Origin: Diplonema japonicum
Taxonomy: Eukaryota; Euglenozoa; Diplonemea; Diplonemida; Diplonemidae
Length of the DNA: 64,000 nucleotides
Reading direction: 5' to 3'
Assembly (NCBI GenBank): GCA_964019335.1
Contig: OZ025746.1
Location: forward strand, 248,001 to 312,000
Part shown: positions 10,835-21,606 of the stretch, in pieces
Numbering within the stretch: position 1 is the stretch's first letter
Layout of the letters: the number at the start of each line of letters is the position of its first letter
The notes under the pieces: model-generated
What the model was told of the DNA's origin: nothing
Seen by the model: only the letters and a program-made list of their open reading frames with translations
Databases searched by the model: none
Position numbers and translations under genes: made by a program

Positions 10835-13635
10835 CTAACGATTTGAAGGAGAAGATGTGTACGGTGATGAATGGTAGGTAGACGGGCGTCCAGAAAGGGA
10901 GTCGGAGCTTCTGTTTGAATTTTTTTTTTTTTTAATTTTTTGCCATACCCTTCTTCCGTGGAAAGTTTGAATAGCGAGACCCATTGTTGCCCGAGAAGCG
11001 ATTCAGGAAGCTCGTCCTTTGCGGAGCTTGGGGAAGGGTCGGAGACACCCATCGAGGGCGGAGGCACAGCAAGTTTAGATTGCCGGAAGGGTGAGGGCTG
11101 CGTAACAGTAGTTGCCCTAGATATCGTAAGCTCGTTGGGAACAGCCACCCCGCTGGTGTTGCGGGGCATCTCATGTGCAATAAACTGTTTTTGCTCAAAG
11201 AGTTCCTGTATAGTATCAATGGAGAGTTTTTTTGGCTCGTGATACACTGCCTCCTTAGGGAACAAAACTTTTTTTCGTCTCAGAGCCAGCTCCTCCGAAG
11301 CCACGGAATGCCGCATTTTTTCCAGCTCGTTTTTTTCTTTGTCTAGTCTTACTTCGTCCTCTTTCTTTCGTTTTTCCAATCCGGATGCGACCTGGCTTTT
11401 CTCAGCTTGGACCACCTCTGCTACCGCGAGAATTTCCTCCCGAACTTTTTGCAGATCCTTGCTTTTCTGATACGCCATGTTGCCCAGATCTTTGACCCGA
11501 TACATTTCATCTCGAAGTTTTTCTTTTTCGGTCGTGATCACGGTGGCCTCTTGCTGCAGCTCCATCATCTTCACGTGGATTTTGTCGCCCGCTTGCCGGA
11601 CGGAGTCTTCTTTTTTGACGATTTCCATTGAAAGAGATTCAAGGCTCTTCTTTTTATCCTCGATCTTCGCCTCCTGCTCAGTGATGTGTCGGTTGTGCGT
11701 TTCCCGAGATCTTTCGAAATCTCTTCGTTCCTGTTGGAGCAGCCCGCGTTCTTGTTTCAAATCTTCGACAGATGACAGGACTTTTTGGATGGCGGTGGTG
11801 TGGTCAGAATCGAGATCAATACGTTGCTGGAGACAATCTCGCATCCATTTTCTATGTTCCCTCTCGTAGTCTTCCTTTGCTTTTTCAGCGCGGGTTGTGG
11901 ATGCGGTTAAACGGCTCCGCTCGTCTTCTTGCTGGCGTTTAATGTTGTCGATGGTGACCTTGAAGTCTGCAAACAGCCTGGACAGCATAAGCCTTTCGTT
12001 ATCAACTTGTTGGTGCTTCTCCGATACGGCTTTTCTCAGCTCGTTCAGCATTGCTTCACGGTCTGTTAGCGTCTGTTCTTTTTCTTTTTTGACGGCGTTC
12101 ATGGATTTATCCCATTGTGCTTTTAAAGATGATTGCTGTTCGCTGTTGAGCTGCAACAGATTTTCGCACCGGGACAGTTTTTGCATGGTCTCCTGGAACT
12201 GCATTAAGGACCCGACGACTTCCTTGTGGGAGCTTTCTTGCTGTTTGCTCATTTCGATGTATTTCTTTTCCATGTCGATGCGTTGCTGCTCGGCGATTTT
12301 TCTGTTGTGGACTCTTTCCTCCTCCGATTGTTGTTTTAGAAGCCGAAGTTGTTGTTCGTAGCTGTGCGTCATCTGTTCTTGAGTGGCTGAAAACCCAAGA
12401 GTGATCCTTTCGATTGTCTTCTGGTGCTCGTCGTGGATTCTTGAAGCCCATTGTTCCCGTTCTTGAAGCTCTTGTTGAAGAAGATCCGCTTTTTCCTCCC
12501 GATGCCGGCGTTCGCGGTCCGTTCTTTCTTGTTCGTCGCGTTGGCTACGAAGGATCCTTTCTTCGATGTCACGTTTTTCTCGGTCCTGCCGTTCCTCTTG
12601 TGCGCGGAACCGCCATTTTTCCAATTCGTCTTTTTCGATTTTTGCCCTCGCGCGTTCTCTGTCTGACATTTCATCAGACCATTTCTGCTGAGCCTGTCTA
12701 AGTGACGACATCATCACCTCCTCTCTTTCTTTTTGATACCCAACAATACTTTTCGCGGTGTTGTGAAGCATTATTTGAAACTGTACAGAGAGGGGTGCGT
12801 CATGAGGTACATCTTTTCCGACAAGTTCGACTTCAGGTGGTGGGGTATACGGCAGGTGGGAATGATCTGCTTGAGCTTGTAGTAGTTCTGTGACTTTTCG
12901 TTTTTCCGCGGAGAGTTCTTTTTGAGTGGTGTGGAGGGTCTCCTTGACGACCTTGACCTCTGCTTGAACGTCTGTAAGATCCTCGACTTTTCCGGTGAGC
13001 TTTTGGTTGTCTGCTAAGATTCGAACGGTTTCGTTTCTGATATTGTCCAGCTCCCTTTTGGAGTCCTCTCGTTCTCTGTCCGTTCGCAACGACATTTCTG
13101 AGTGCAGTTTCTTCTCCTCCGCAAGTTTGTTGTTCTCCACCTCGAGCTTCCACAGCCGTTCCTCGCATTCCTTGAGCTTTTCGTTTTTAGCCTTGTGCTC
13201 GGCTTTGAGCGATGCGAGTTCTTCGGCAGCCGCTTCACTGTTTTTTTTATGCCGTTCGAGTTCTTCTCGTTGCGCGGTGTTATCCGCACGAATAGGAATT
13301 TGTTGTTGCGAGGGCTGTCTGATAGGCCGCTGCACGCTGGGAGATGGTAGCGGAGAGGACGAAGATGCCACGGGTGTCGGAGCGTTATCCTGTTTTGTCG
13401 TTGTAAGCTGCGGTGCGCGCCGTTTCGGTTGAGATGACCCGAGGAAGTCGAGTGGAGGGTCGTCGTCGTCGTCAGAGTCTTCGTTCAGTTTGCTGCTAAG
13501 CGGCTTTTCCCCAGTTGGTGTCGAGGTCGTCAACATCGGTGCCGGCCCAGCACGCCGCCCCTTCGCCGCCGGCTTCGGCGCTCTCGGACTGCTGTCTCCA
13601 AACCCAAGAAATTTCGCCATTTCATCGTCATCCAT
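10835..13635 (-). CDS. FBF1: FBF1-like transition-fibre coiled-coil protein, two exons
   Basis: Exons are 10949-13635 and 10835-10910, giving 920 aa. The 38-nt intron 10911-10948 (GTATGG to ACAG) is phase 2. Splicing replaces a meaningless poly-K/poly-F tail with a serine-rich end, GSSDSLSGRPSTYHSSPYTS then SPSNR. The chosen start, MDDDEMAKFLGF, is placed directly after 22 A; in-frame upstream ATGs would only read homopolymers. The first 150 residues are disordered, with acidic DDDDDPPLDFLG. The rest is a long coiled coil of E/K/R/Q heptads, with a C-terminal region that includes VKDLGNMAYQKSKDLQKVRE. Layout and C-terminal pattern match Fas-binding factor 1, which gates cargo at transition fibres of the basal body. 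Coiled coils make the orthology uncertain. Confidence 0.62.
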
Positions 13636-13696
13636 TTTTTTTTTTTTTTTTTTTTTCCCCACTGTAATTTTTTTTTTTTTTTTTTTCCTTCCTGGC

Positions 13697-13724
<28 letters not shown>

Positions 13725-13727
<3 letters not shown>

Positions 13728-14423
13728 CCGGGTACAAAGTAAGACCTGTTCTACAACGCCTTCGGGCGTCGGTTCGGTGGACACACCGTGTATTTTGAAC
13801 CCCTCGTTTTCTCCGGATTGCGCCGTTGTGTTTCCCACTGTGACGATCGCGGTGTTCGGAGACAGGTTTCTGAGAAGCGTTGGATGGGTGAACGCGTGTT
13901 TAGAGTAGCAAACCACACACCCGGCAGAGGGTATCGTGGCTGCAGGTGTGGGGACCGTGGTGTACGTAAGCAGAACGTCGAGACGCACGGGGGAGGGCGA
14001 GAGCAGGTTTGTTAAATCAGGCCGGCGGTCGTTGGAGGTGGCCCACAACAAGGGTCCCTTCTCGCTGGGGGTTGAAAGGATAGTTTTACCGAGGGATAGT
14101 GCAGTGCCTGACTCCTCACCTAGGATCTCAATGGAACGCTCGTCATCTTTGTGATGGCGTAGAAGAGCCTCTTTCGTCTGTTTCCCCACAACCCAGTATC
14201 TGCGTGCCTTGACTGTGCCAAGACTTTCCACCGCCCGCTTGCTGGTTATCACTACTGCACTGTATTCGTCTAGAGTCGTGTCCTCCCAAGCGCCTTCCGT
14301 TCTTTTCGTCACCAGAACCGGTACATACAGCACTTCGCCCAGGTACCCCTTTTCCCTCAAAAGGTTTTCCTCCTGTCTGCTTTCGCCGTCCTTTAAAAAT
14401 ACAACACGGGGCGGAGCGGCCAT
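13725..14423 (-). CDS. UROS: uroporphyrinogen-III synthase
   Basis: A 232-aa protein of the usual length for HemD/UROS. The enzyme closes linear hydroxymethylbilane into uroporphyrinogen III in haem synthesis. Weakly conserved family marks are visible in order: an N-terminal strand VVFLKD, YVPVLVTKR, the segment YSAVVITSKRAVESL, then a second-domain strand PLLWATSND, TYTTVPTP, and the C-terminal signature AIVTVGNTTAQS...EGFKIHGVSTEPTPEGVVEQ. That last part is the G.TTA..........A..PT.EGL motif of the family. It has a short 5' UTR without the A-run seen before most genes here. The presence of this gene implies the organism makes its own haem. Confidence 0.85.
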
Positions 14424-14921
14424 TGTCCCTCGGGATTGTCGGAGGGGGAAGGGCTTATTATTATTATTATTTTTTTTTTTTTTTTGGAAAAAAAAGAATT
14501 AAAAAAAAAATAAAAAAAAAGACAAGACAACGGGCGGTGGCAAGGAGAGAGAGAGAAAAAAAAATTCAAATTAACATGCAAACTCCCTGAGACGAAAGCC
14601 GCATGCCCTAAAAAGGGGAAGGGGGTATGGTCAGGTATCTCTCAGCTTCGGTCATATCTCGCGACTCCTCCAGGTGCTGTCCTCTTCAGGCGGAGAGGCA
14701 CCCTTCAAATGGCTCCTACTAGCGTCCCAGCAGGTTGGCAAAAAAAAAGAAAAAAAAAATCTAACTTTCAAAAAATACCGTTTTCTTTTCTTTTTTTTAA
14801 AAGTGAGAAATGGAAAAAAAAAAAGAAAAAGAAGAAAAAAAAAGGGAAAAAAAAAAGAGACATTTTAAAAAAAAAGAAAAAAGTGTGTTTGTTGTGGCTA
14901 AATGTACCACTCCCCCTCTCG

Positions 14922-14953
<32 letters not shown>

Positions 14954-15046
14954 CCCCTCAAAATTCATACTAGGAAAAGCAGGTAGGTCAGTAATATAAA
15001 TAAAAAAAATCAAAAAAAAAAAACTAAAAAAAAAAATCTTTTTTTT
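14424..15046. other. intergenic region with low complexity and a mobile-element fragment
   Basis: It consists mostly of A and T runs. The one complex stretch, 14562-14740, is a copy of a sequence found inside the transposon at 24.3-25.9 kb and is listed separately. No gene is seen. Confidence 0.5.
14562..14740. repeat. dispersed repeat, related to 24468-24631
   Basis: This stretch shares long matching blocks with 24468-24631: AATTCAAATTAACA, GACGAAAGC.GCATGC.CTAAAAAGG, CATATCTCGCGAC.CCTCCAGG, and CAGCAGGTTGG. The order and spacing are similar with small indels. The other copy is inside the nested DDE transposon, so this one is probably a fragment of a related element lying in an intergenic spacer. 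Confidence 0.75.
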
Positions 15047-15961
15047 TCAATCAGAATCATCAGACGAAGAGGAACTGGATGATGAAAACGAACCCCCTCC
15101 AGATGCGAAAAGCGAATTATCAAAATGCACCTCGTGTCTCTGGAAAGGGTGCACCAGCCTCATCATGGGATGATCGTGCGCTTTCACGACAGACGGAATC
15201 TGCTGACAGGCCTCACACCGATCGTAGTCATAACACCAGGCACACCTGTAACGAATGGACCCGTGCGCAGGTCTTTCATTGCAGCCATCGCAAATACAAT
15301 TGTGGTAGCCTTGCGCCACGTGTTCCCGGGGTACCGGGAATTTAAAAGCAAGTCTCGATGTTTTAGAACATGCTGGCGTACAGTCACCGCAAAGCCGGGA
15401 TACTGAAACGGGCAGCGTTTTCGAAACGTGGACGAAACAGGTTTCCAAAACTGTTTTTTTGCACGAATCGCATGAGATTTTTTCACGAGGGAGATCGTCG
15501 GAGTGGATTGAAAAATGCGCGCTCCATTTTAATTTTCGATGCCACCATTTTGCCTTTGTCCTCACCACGAAAATGTGGTTGCTAGGATGCCACAACTCGG
15601 ACTGTGCCTCGCAGGCATCACAAATAATTACTTCTCCGGCATCGCCTTTGCATTGCATACAGCTGTACACAATACCATCAAGGGGGGACCCGTTACATAT
15701 TGTGCATATGACGCTGTGAGGTCCAGCGGCGTCGAGTTTCAAGAGCCCCTGCCGCATCGTTTCCTCCGATTTGTTCAGCAAGAACGCCTTCCCTCTTCCA
15801 CCCCTTTTCTCCGCCATCTCGGTCCAAAGGTAGCACCACTCGATTTCTTTCAGCATTGACTTGCTCACCGCCCGGATTTCCGCCGCCTGGTCAACCGTAC
15901 AAAACATCAGAATATATGTCAAAACATCACCGGTTAAACGGTCAATAGAACAATCCGGCAT
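15047..15961 (-). CDS. F-box and ZZ-type zinc-finger protein
   Basis: 304 aa, beginning directly after 23 A. Residues about 5-50 (IDRLTGDVLTYILMFCTVDQ, then AAEIRAVSKSM) look like an F-box, the Skp1-binding module of SCF ubiquitin ligases. Three Cys-rich segments follow. The first, at about 86-130 (CTICNGSPLDGIVYSCMQC...CDAC...HPSNH), is ZZ-like. A shortened one lies at about 164-197 (CDSC...CGDC). A classic ZZ finger is at about 222-265 (CDGCNERPAHGSIRYRCAWC, then DYDRCEAC...HDHPM). The C-terminus is a Ser/Asp run. ZZ fingers bind peptide N-termini or histone tails, so a substrate receptor for ubiquitination is a reasonable guess. The F-box call is weaker than the ZZ call. Confidence 0.78.
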   Translation of the reverse strand: MPDCSIDRLTGDVLTYILMFCTVDQAAEIRAVSKSMLKEIEWCYLWTEMAEKRGGRGKAFLLNKSEETMRQGLLKLDAAGPHSVICTICNGSPLDGIVYSCMQCKGDAGEVIICDACEAQSELWHPSNHIFVVRTKAKWWHRKLKWSAHFSIHSDDLPREKISCDSCKKTVLETCFVHVSKTLPVSVSRLCGDCTPACSKTSRLAFKFPVPREHVAQGYHNCICDGCNERPAHGSIRYRCAWCYDYDRCEACQQIPSVVKAHDHPMMRLVHPFQRHEVHFDNSLFASGGGSFSSSSSSSSDDSD

Positions 15962-17097
15962 TTTTTTTTTTTTTTTTTTTTGTGTGTACTCGCTTTTTTT
16001 TTTTTTTTTTTTTTTTTTTTCTTGGAAAAAAAAAAATGAGGGTAGGACAAATTTTGAGGGGGGGAAGAGGAAAAATGTGGTGAAAAAACTTGTTGGGGAG
16101 GGGGGGGAGGGGGGGTTTTTTTTGTTACTTCTCCGCCTTTTTTCTTTCTTTCTTTTTTTTTTTCTTTTCTTTTTTTCTCCGTCCTTCCTTGCTCAGCAAG
16201 GGAAGAGAAATAGAAGGGAAAAAAAAAAACACACACACACACACACATAAAAAAAGGAATACAAGTTTTATAAATCAATATATATATTTTTTTTTTTTTA
16301 CCATTTTGAATGAAAAAATAGGCTTGTAGTGTGAGATGCGTGGGAAACGGAAGAAGAGAAAAGAAAAAAAAAAAGGCAGGGCAGGGGAATATAAATATAT
16401 TGGGAAGAGGGAAAAGAAAAAGAAGAAAAAGCCTCCTTTTACAGAAGTATGGAAGAAGGATTTTTTTTAGAAGAGAAAACAAAACACAAATACTCAAAAA
16501 AAAAAGCCAATTTTTCAGGCTATGGCTATCGCCAACGCAGCAGAAAGGAAACATACACACAGATCTCCCTTGCACTTAATTTTTTTTCTATGTAGAGTGG
16601 GTGTCTTCTGCTGCCAGTTGAGGATTTCAGTAGTTTTTTTTTTCTTTTTTTTTTTCTAGATTCTTTTTGAGGGTGACCTACTTACCTATGACCCCTTAAA
16701 CTCTTTTTTTTTTATTTTTTTTTTTGAATTCTTAAAAAGTTTTTTTTTTTCCTCCCTTCATTTTGTTGGTGAATTTGGAGAATAAAAAAAGAAAAGAGAG
16801 AGAGGGTGGGTGGGAACAACTAACAGCAAAGGGAAAAACCTAAACTGAAACATCTTTTTACTTTTGTGTTGTGTGTGTGTGAGGGGGGGGAACCGGAAGA
16901 AATATAAAAAAAGACAGGGGAAAAAAAAAAAAAAAATACTATAGTAATACTGAGCTACGACTCCCCCTTTCCCCCATTCCCCCCCCCAAAAAAAAACCTC
17001 ACCTATGAGAATCCTTTTTTTCTTCTCCTTTTTTTTATTCACAAAAAAAAAAAATACTAAATCAAGCAGCGAAATAAAAAAAAAAAAATTTTTTTTT
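15962..17097. other. intergenic region, homopolymer-rich
   Basis: 1.1 kb of A, T and G runs, with a short CA repeat near 16230. No codon-like composition, RNA gene or repeat copy could be recognised. It holds the leader of the F-box/ZZ gene and the 3' flank of nothing obvious. Confidence 0.4.
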
Positions 17098-20000
17098 TCA
17101 CCTCAAAGAGTTTGGAAGCTTCATATCCGCACCCCCGTTGTGAGGCTTCGCGGAAGGAGGTGAGCGGAGAGCCTGCGCAGGAGGAGGCGGCGGAGGCAAC
17201 GGTAACGTCCAAGAATTGGTCGTCATTACATGGTTGCCATTACTATACTCCTTAGGTGGTCGTCTCGATGCCCCTGCCGAGTTAGGCAACCGTGGGGGTA
17301 GTGTAGGCAAACCTCCGTTCGAACCCCGAGAAACCGCGGAAGGGGGCAACGGAGGCCCCCTCTGCCACAATCCATGGTACCTACTTCCTTGATCATGGTT
17401 TCGCGGCAGCCGTTGTTGGTGCCTCGCTGCAGAATTCGACCGGTCATCACTGTTACTTCTCCCGATAGGCCCATGCTGCACCACCGCAGGTGGAGGTGGT
17501 GTCGGTGGCGTCGGTGAAGAAAACTCTTTAACATCATCACTGACCCGTGTTAAAGCCTCCCGCAATTTTTGAAGCTCGTTTTTCAAATCGGTGTTTTCGT
17601 TTTGCAAGGACACGACAAGCCCTGGTTCAGTGGATACAGAAGGCGACGCGCTGTCGCCGCTGGGTGAAAACGCTTCCTCATGTTGGTTTAAATCGGAACC
17701 GTCAACAGACGAGAGCAAATCGTGTTCCTCGTCAATTGTAAACTTTGCTCGAAGCCCGTCGAAAATAGGCCCGCCGGCAGATTCCTCCATACATTCTATC
17801 TCTGAGTGGTAGGTCTCGTAGCGATACGCAACTCGAATATTGCTCAGATGAGTTTTTTTTGAATCGTTTCCCTTCGACGAGGTAAGGATCCAATTATCTC
17901 CAACAAGCCGGGTCTTCACATCCATGTCAAACCCTGACTGCATGACACTATTACGCGCGATTTCGCACATATCATTGGCGTTGAGCTTCCAGACTTTGCT
18001 TGCGATGGAGTACTCCTCGATTAACGGTTCCTGAGTGTGATGGAACTGCAACGGATCGTCGGTGGACAGCGAGACGTACAAACCTCTTCGAAAAAACATT
18101 GGAAACGGGTTTTGAAGATAGTCAAGAAACAACGAATTGTTGCTCAGCGGCGACACTGCAATACCTATTTGGCTGATATAGTACATGTATTCCAATACAG
18201 GGTCTAACCGAAGGTTCACACCGTGGTTGATGTGGTCTGCCGTCAGGTAGCAAAACATCAAATGGTCGGCCAAACCAGACTCCCCGCAGTGCGGTCTGAA
18301 GGAAAACGTGGACAATCCCTTTGAACGCCTGAACACATTTATTGATTTGATGTTCGCCCACATAAAATACATCCAATATCCATAAGGTGGGTTTTCCGGC
18401 GATGTCCACTCCGACGGTGGTACCAATGGAAACGCGATATCCGGTGTTGATTCGTTATCAACAGAGTCGAATCCAGACATGTGCTTCAAGAAATGATGGA
18501 GTTTGGGATCGGAGGCCGGGTCGAGGCTCACCTTCCACAGCGGTTCGAATATGTTTGAGAGCAACCCTTGAAACGAATTAATCGCACCGATCTTTCTGAA
18601 TATCGGGTAGATTCTCGGAACCTGTATCATCCACTTGTTGTGAACACTCGCCATCCCATGTGTATCAAACCATGCTGCCAGTTTCGTCCACTCGTTCCCA
18701 GCCCGTCCGTATATTGAAAGCCTCATCTCCGCGTAGGTATATTGATCATGCGTGTATTGAGCAAATGTGGATTTTGCAAGCTCGGCGAAGTACCGCCCGT
18801 TCATGTAATTGTCCGTTTTTAAGAACAGGTTTCGAAGGTCCGGGTTCCCCATCGGGTTGTACTTGTCGTTGAAATTGTCGAACCGCTCGAACAATGTTGC
18901 GTCGGCCTGGACGTTCAAAGTGTCGACAGACAGATTTGAAGGTGAAATATTCAGCTTTTTCAAAAGCTGTCGTAATGTGATCGGCGATGCTGTTGTCTTG
19001 TCCACCTGGACAATATCGTCAAGACAGTTCTGAGCCTTGTCGATGATGAATTCTAAGAGTTGCCGCGCGGTCATGCCGGCTGCAGCATGGATATGCGTAT
19101 CGACCTTAGATGCTTGGTAAAAATCTCTGGATTGTCCCCCGTCTTCAGCAGCGTTCTCTAGTTTCATGTTCAGAGCCATATGCAATGTGAACTTGTGCTC
19201 GAGGACCTGGAGCCTCCGGTGGCACATAGTTTTCACGTGGATATTCTCCACGATATCGTGGATCGTGTTGAAATCTTTGAAGAATGTTTCGAGGTCCATC
19301 AGACCCACTGGGTTGAAAACATCGTCGTTTTGAGACTTTCTTTTGTATCGAAACACCCCGCCTTTCGGTATGCACTCCCAACTTGTGTCGGCGGCGAACT
19401 CGTTCGACTCCTCACGGATGGGATTGCCGTTCCGTGTTCTTCTCCATTCTACGACTTCCTGTTTTTGGGTGTCGATGTACTTCAATCGAAGCCGGACGCA
19501 CAGCGCGATTTGTTTTGCGGCTTCGGCAGCCGCGGTGATCGTTGCTGCATCGAAATTCGACGATCCGGGTGAAATTATATCAACACGCGGGAATGCGATA
19601 CGTTCTTCAGCGATGTTTCCGGGCCGTCCGGACGAAGAAACCGATGAGATGCGTCTGAAGCTGGTTCCCCGTGAGGGTTTTATACTGGTACCTTGCGGAG
19701 ACGAGGCGTGGATGGTGTCGAGAAGGAGTTTTCTTTCATGGCTGAGCGTGTCCTCGCGGAACACGAGGCGGATCGTCGGGACGAAGCTCTTCGTTTGGTC
19801 GTTCGCACTGGACCCTTCGGAGTATCTCGCCCCGAGCCATTCCCTTTTCTGCTCCTCCGGAAACCCACTATTCCTTACACTGTTCCTCGCAATCTCCGTC
19901 ATATCAACAGGACCCAACCTGTACAGTTTCGATGCTGTCCCGTATTCCTCCAAACAAGGGTGTCTGGAATGGTGGTAATGCAATGGATCATCCGTTCCCA

Positions 20001-21606
20001 GTGAAACTCGCATCCCGCGTTTTTGAAATCGAAGAAACGGGTTTTCATGATATATAGGATTTCCCAATCCGTTCGAGGCCAACGGGGACAGAACAATACC
20101 CACCTGCGACATGTAAAACAGATATTGCAACACGGTCGATCGTTCCATTGTGATACCGTGGTTGATGGAGTCGGCGAGGAGGTAACCCATTACAAGTTGA
20201 TCAAGCTTGCCTTGTTCCCCGCAGTTTGGCCGGAATGTGAAGGTGTTCAATCCGTTTCGCCGGCGTAAGTGGTTTAACGCGGTGATGTTGGCGAACACGT
20301 AGAAGTTGAAGTACAAATCTGGCGGGTTTTCGGACCACGGCCATTGGTCCGGCGGGCGGTTTCTAGGAAGCTCCTGCCCTCGAACCTGTTCATCTGATAT
20401 TACATTAAACGCACCAACCTCCAACAAAAATTTCGCGAGATTCGAGTACTTCGGGTCGTCAGAGTTCAACGACGCCTCCCACAACGGGAGGAATATATTG
20501 TCAAGCTGTTCCTGTGTCGTCGCCACCGTGTACGTAAATCGAAGCGCTGCGATTCGCGGAATTTGTATAATCCACCTGTTTACTTTGTGCCCGGAAACAC
20601 CTGTTTCGCAAACCCATTTAGCAAGGGATTGCCATTCACCAGCAGATGTTCCAAATATAGGAAGTTTGTATTCTGTTGCAATTCGTTTCTCATTGAACTC
20701 GAGGTCGTTGAGGTCGAGAATGGGTTTAACGAGGTTGTGGTAGAACGGCATCTCCCGTTTGAGAAAAAGCTTGAGAACCTCAGCGGAACGCTCGCCGCCT
20801 CGGTTTGTGTCCTTTGAAAAGATGTCGAACCGGTGGAACCGCTTTTGAACAGGCGGGTGCAGCCCGACGCCTTCAATTGTAAATTCTCTCGGCTCGTGAA
20901 TGTCATACTTATCGAAAACATCTTTCAGAGTTGTTTTTTGCGCACCTTTGACGGAGACAACGGTGTTGGGAGATGTTTCGTATGTTTTTACGATATAATC
21001 GAGCAGGTCCTGCGCGTGCATCGCTGTGGAGAGTCGAACGGAATTGTCGACTTTCGTGCAGCTTGAAAACACACCGCCGCCTTTCCGCATAGGGCAAACA
21101 TTTTCTTCGACTTCTGAGTTTAGTGCAATGTAGATCGCGTATTTTTCGTCAAGAATTTTCAATCTGTTTCTGCAGGTGCTTCTTGTTGGTCCGTTTTCGA
21201 CTGTGTCGAAAATGGTGGAGACGTCCTTCACGTATTGATCGTAATCTACTGTGGGGATGCATCCTTCGAAGGTTACTACACCGTCCTTCATGAAGAATTT
21301 GGTGTTTGAAGGAATTTTCCCGAGGGTTTTCTCGCTCCCTACTCCGTTCACAACGGTTTGGTACCTTTCTCTAATCTCGAGGGCCTCCATGATCCGTTTT
21401 GCAGCGACTTCGAGTTCTTTTCTTGACAAGCCTGTTCCGTCTTGGGAGATCTCTGTTTTATGATATAATACTTTCTTCCGGCTTTCGTCATAGTGTGACA
21501 GCTCGCTTGGTGTTCGCTGAGCTATTATATCATGGTTTGCCCTTGGGGATCGCGATTTTTCCTTTGCGGACACCGGGCTATTTGGTAACAACCATCCTGT
21601 TGACAT
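17098..21606 (-). CDS. AMPD: double-domain AMP deaminase with a degenerate first domain
   Basis: An uninterrupted 1502-aa frame begins after 11 A. Two full AMP deaminase domains follow each other. Domain 2 (about 705-1290) has all catalytic marks: KVDTHIH (834-840), FRPHCGES (1103-1110), ADHINHG, and STDDPLQFHH (1181-1190). These supply the zinc ligands and the catalytic aspartate for AMP to IMP. Domain 1 (about 60-630) keeps the fold and GTDDPLHYHH (538-546). However, the first metal motif reads KVDNSVR (185-191) and the second FRPNCGEQ (459-466), so three His ligands are gone and it should be inactive. The last 200 residues are disordered and Pro/Ser-rich, with a short coiled coil (LQNENTDLKNELQKLREAL). 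Domain 1 may regulate or scaffold domain 2. Confidence 0.93.
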   Translation of the reverse strand: MSTGWLLPNSPVSAKEKSRSPRANHDIIAQRTPSELSHYDESRKKVLYHKTEISQDGTGLSRKELEVAAKRIMEALEIRERYQTVVNGVGSEKTLGKIPSNTKFFMKDGVVTFEGCIPTVDYDQYVKDVSTIFDTVENGPTRSTCRNRLKILDEKYAIYIALNSEVEENVCPMRKGGGVFSSCTKVDNSVRLSTAMHAQDLLDYIVKTYETSPNTVVSVKGAQKTTLKDVFDKYDIHEPREFTIEGVGLHPPVQKRFHRFDIFSKDTNRGGERSAEVLKLFLKREMPFYHNLVKPILDLNDLEFNEKRIATEYKLPIFGTSAGEWQSLAKWVCETGVSGHKVNRWIIQIPRIAALRFTYTVATTQEQLDNIFLPLWEASLNSDDPKYSNLAKFLLEVGAFNVISDEQVRGQELPRNRPPDQWPWSENPPDLYFNFYVFANITALNHLRRRNGLNTFTFRPNCGEQGKLDQLVMGYLLADSINHGITMERSTVLQYLFYMSQVGIVLSPLASNGLGNPIYHENPFLRFQKRGMRVSLGTDDPLHYHHSRHPCLEEYGTASKLYRLGPVDMTEIARNSVRNSGFPEEQKREWLGARYSEGSSANDQTKSFVPTIRLVFREDTLSHERKLLLDTIHASSPQGTSIKPSRGTSFRRISSVSSSGRPGNIAEERIAFPRVDIISPGSSNFDAATITAAAEAAKQIALCVRLRLKYIDTQKQEVVEWRRTRNGNPIREESNEFAADTSWECIPKGGVFRYKRKSQNDDVFNPVGLMDLETFFKDFNTIHDIVENIHVKTMCHRRLQVLEHKFTLHMALNMKLENAAEDGGQSRDFYQASKVDTHIHAAAGMTARQLLEFIIDKAQNCLDDIVQVDKTTASPITLRQLLKKLNISPSNLSVDTLNVQADATLFERFDNFNDKYNPMGNPDLRNLFLKTDNYMNGRYFAELAKSTFAQYTHDQYTYAEMRLSIYGRAGNEWTKLAAWFDTHGMASVHNKWMIQVPRIYPIFRKIGAINSFQGLLSNIFEPLWKVSLDPASDPKLHHFLKHMSGFDSVDNESTPDIAFPLVPPSEWTSPENPPYGYWMYFMWANIKSINVFRRSKGLSTFSFRPHCGESGLADHLMFCYLTADHINHGVNLRLDPVLEYMYYISQIGIAVSPLSNNSLFLDYLQNPFPMFFRRGLYVSLSTDDPLQFHHTQEPLIEEYSIASKVWKLNANDMCEIARNSVMQSGFDMDVKTRLVGDNWILTSSKGNDSKKTHLSNIRVAYRYETYHSEIECMEESAGGPIFDGLRAKFTIDEEHDLLSSVDGSDLNQHEEAFSPSGDSASPSVSTEPGLVVSLQNENTDLKNELQKLREALTRVSDDVKEFSSPTPPTPPPPAVVQHGPIGRSNSDDRSNSAARHQQRLPRNHDQGSRYHGLWQRGPPLPPSAVSRGSNGGLPTLPPRLPNSAGASRRPPKEYSNGNHVMTTNSWTLPLPPPPPPAQALRSPPSAKPHNGGADMKLPNSLR

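Noticed and set aside
13636-13737. Upstream in-frame start of the FBF1-like gene
   Set aside because: Translation is only poly-F and poly-K from homopolymers.
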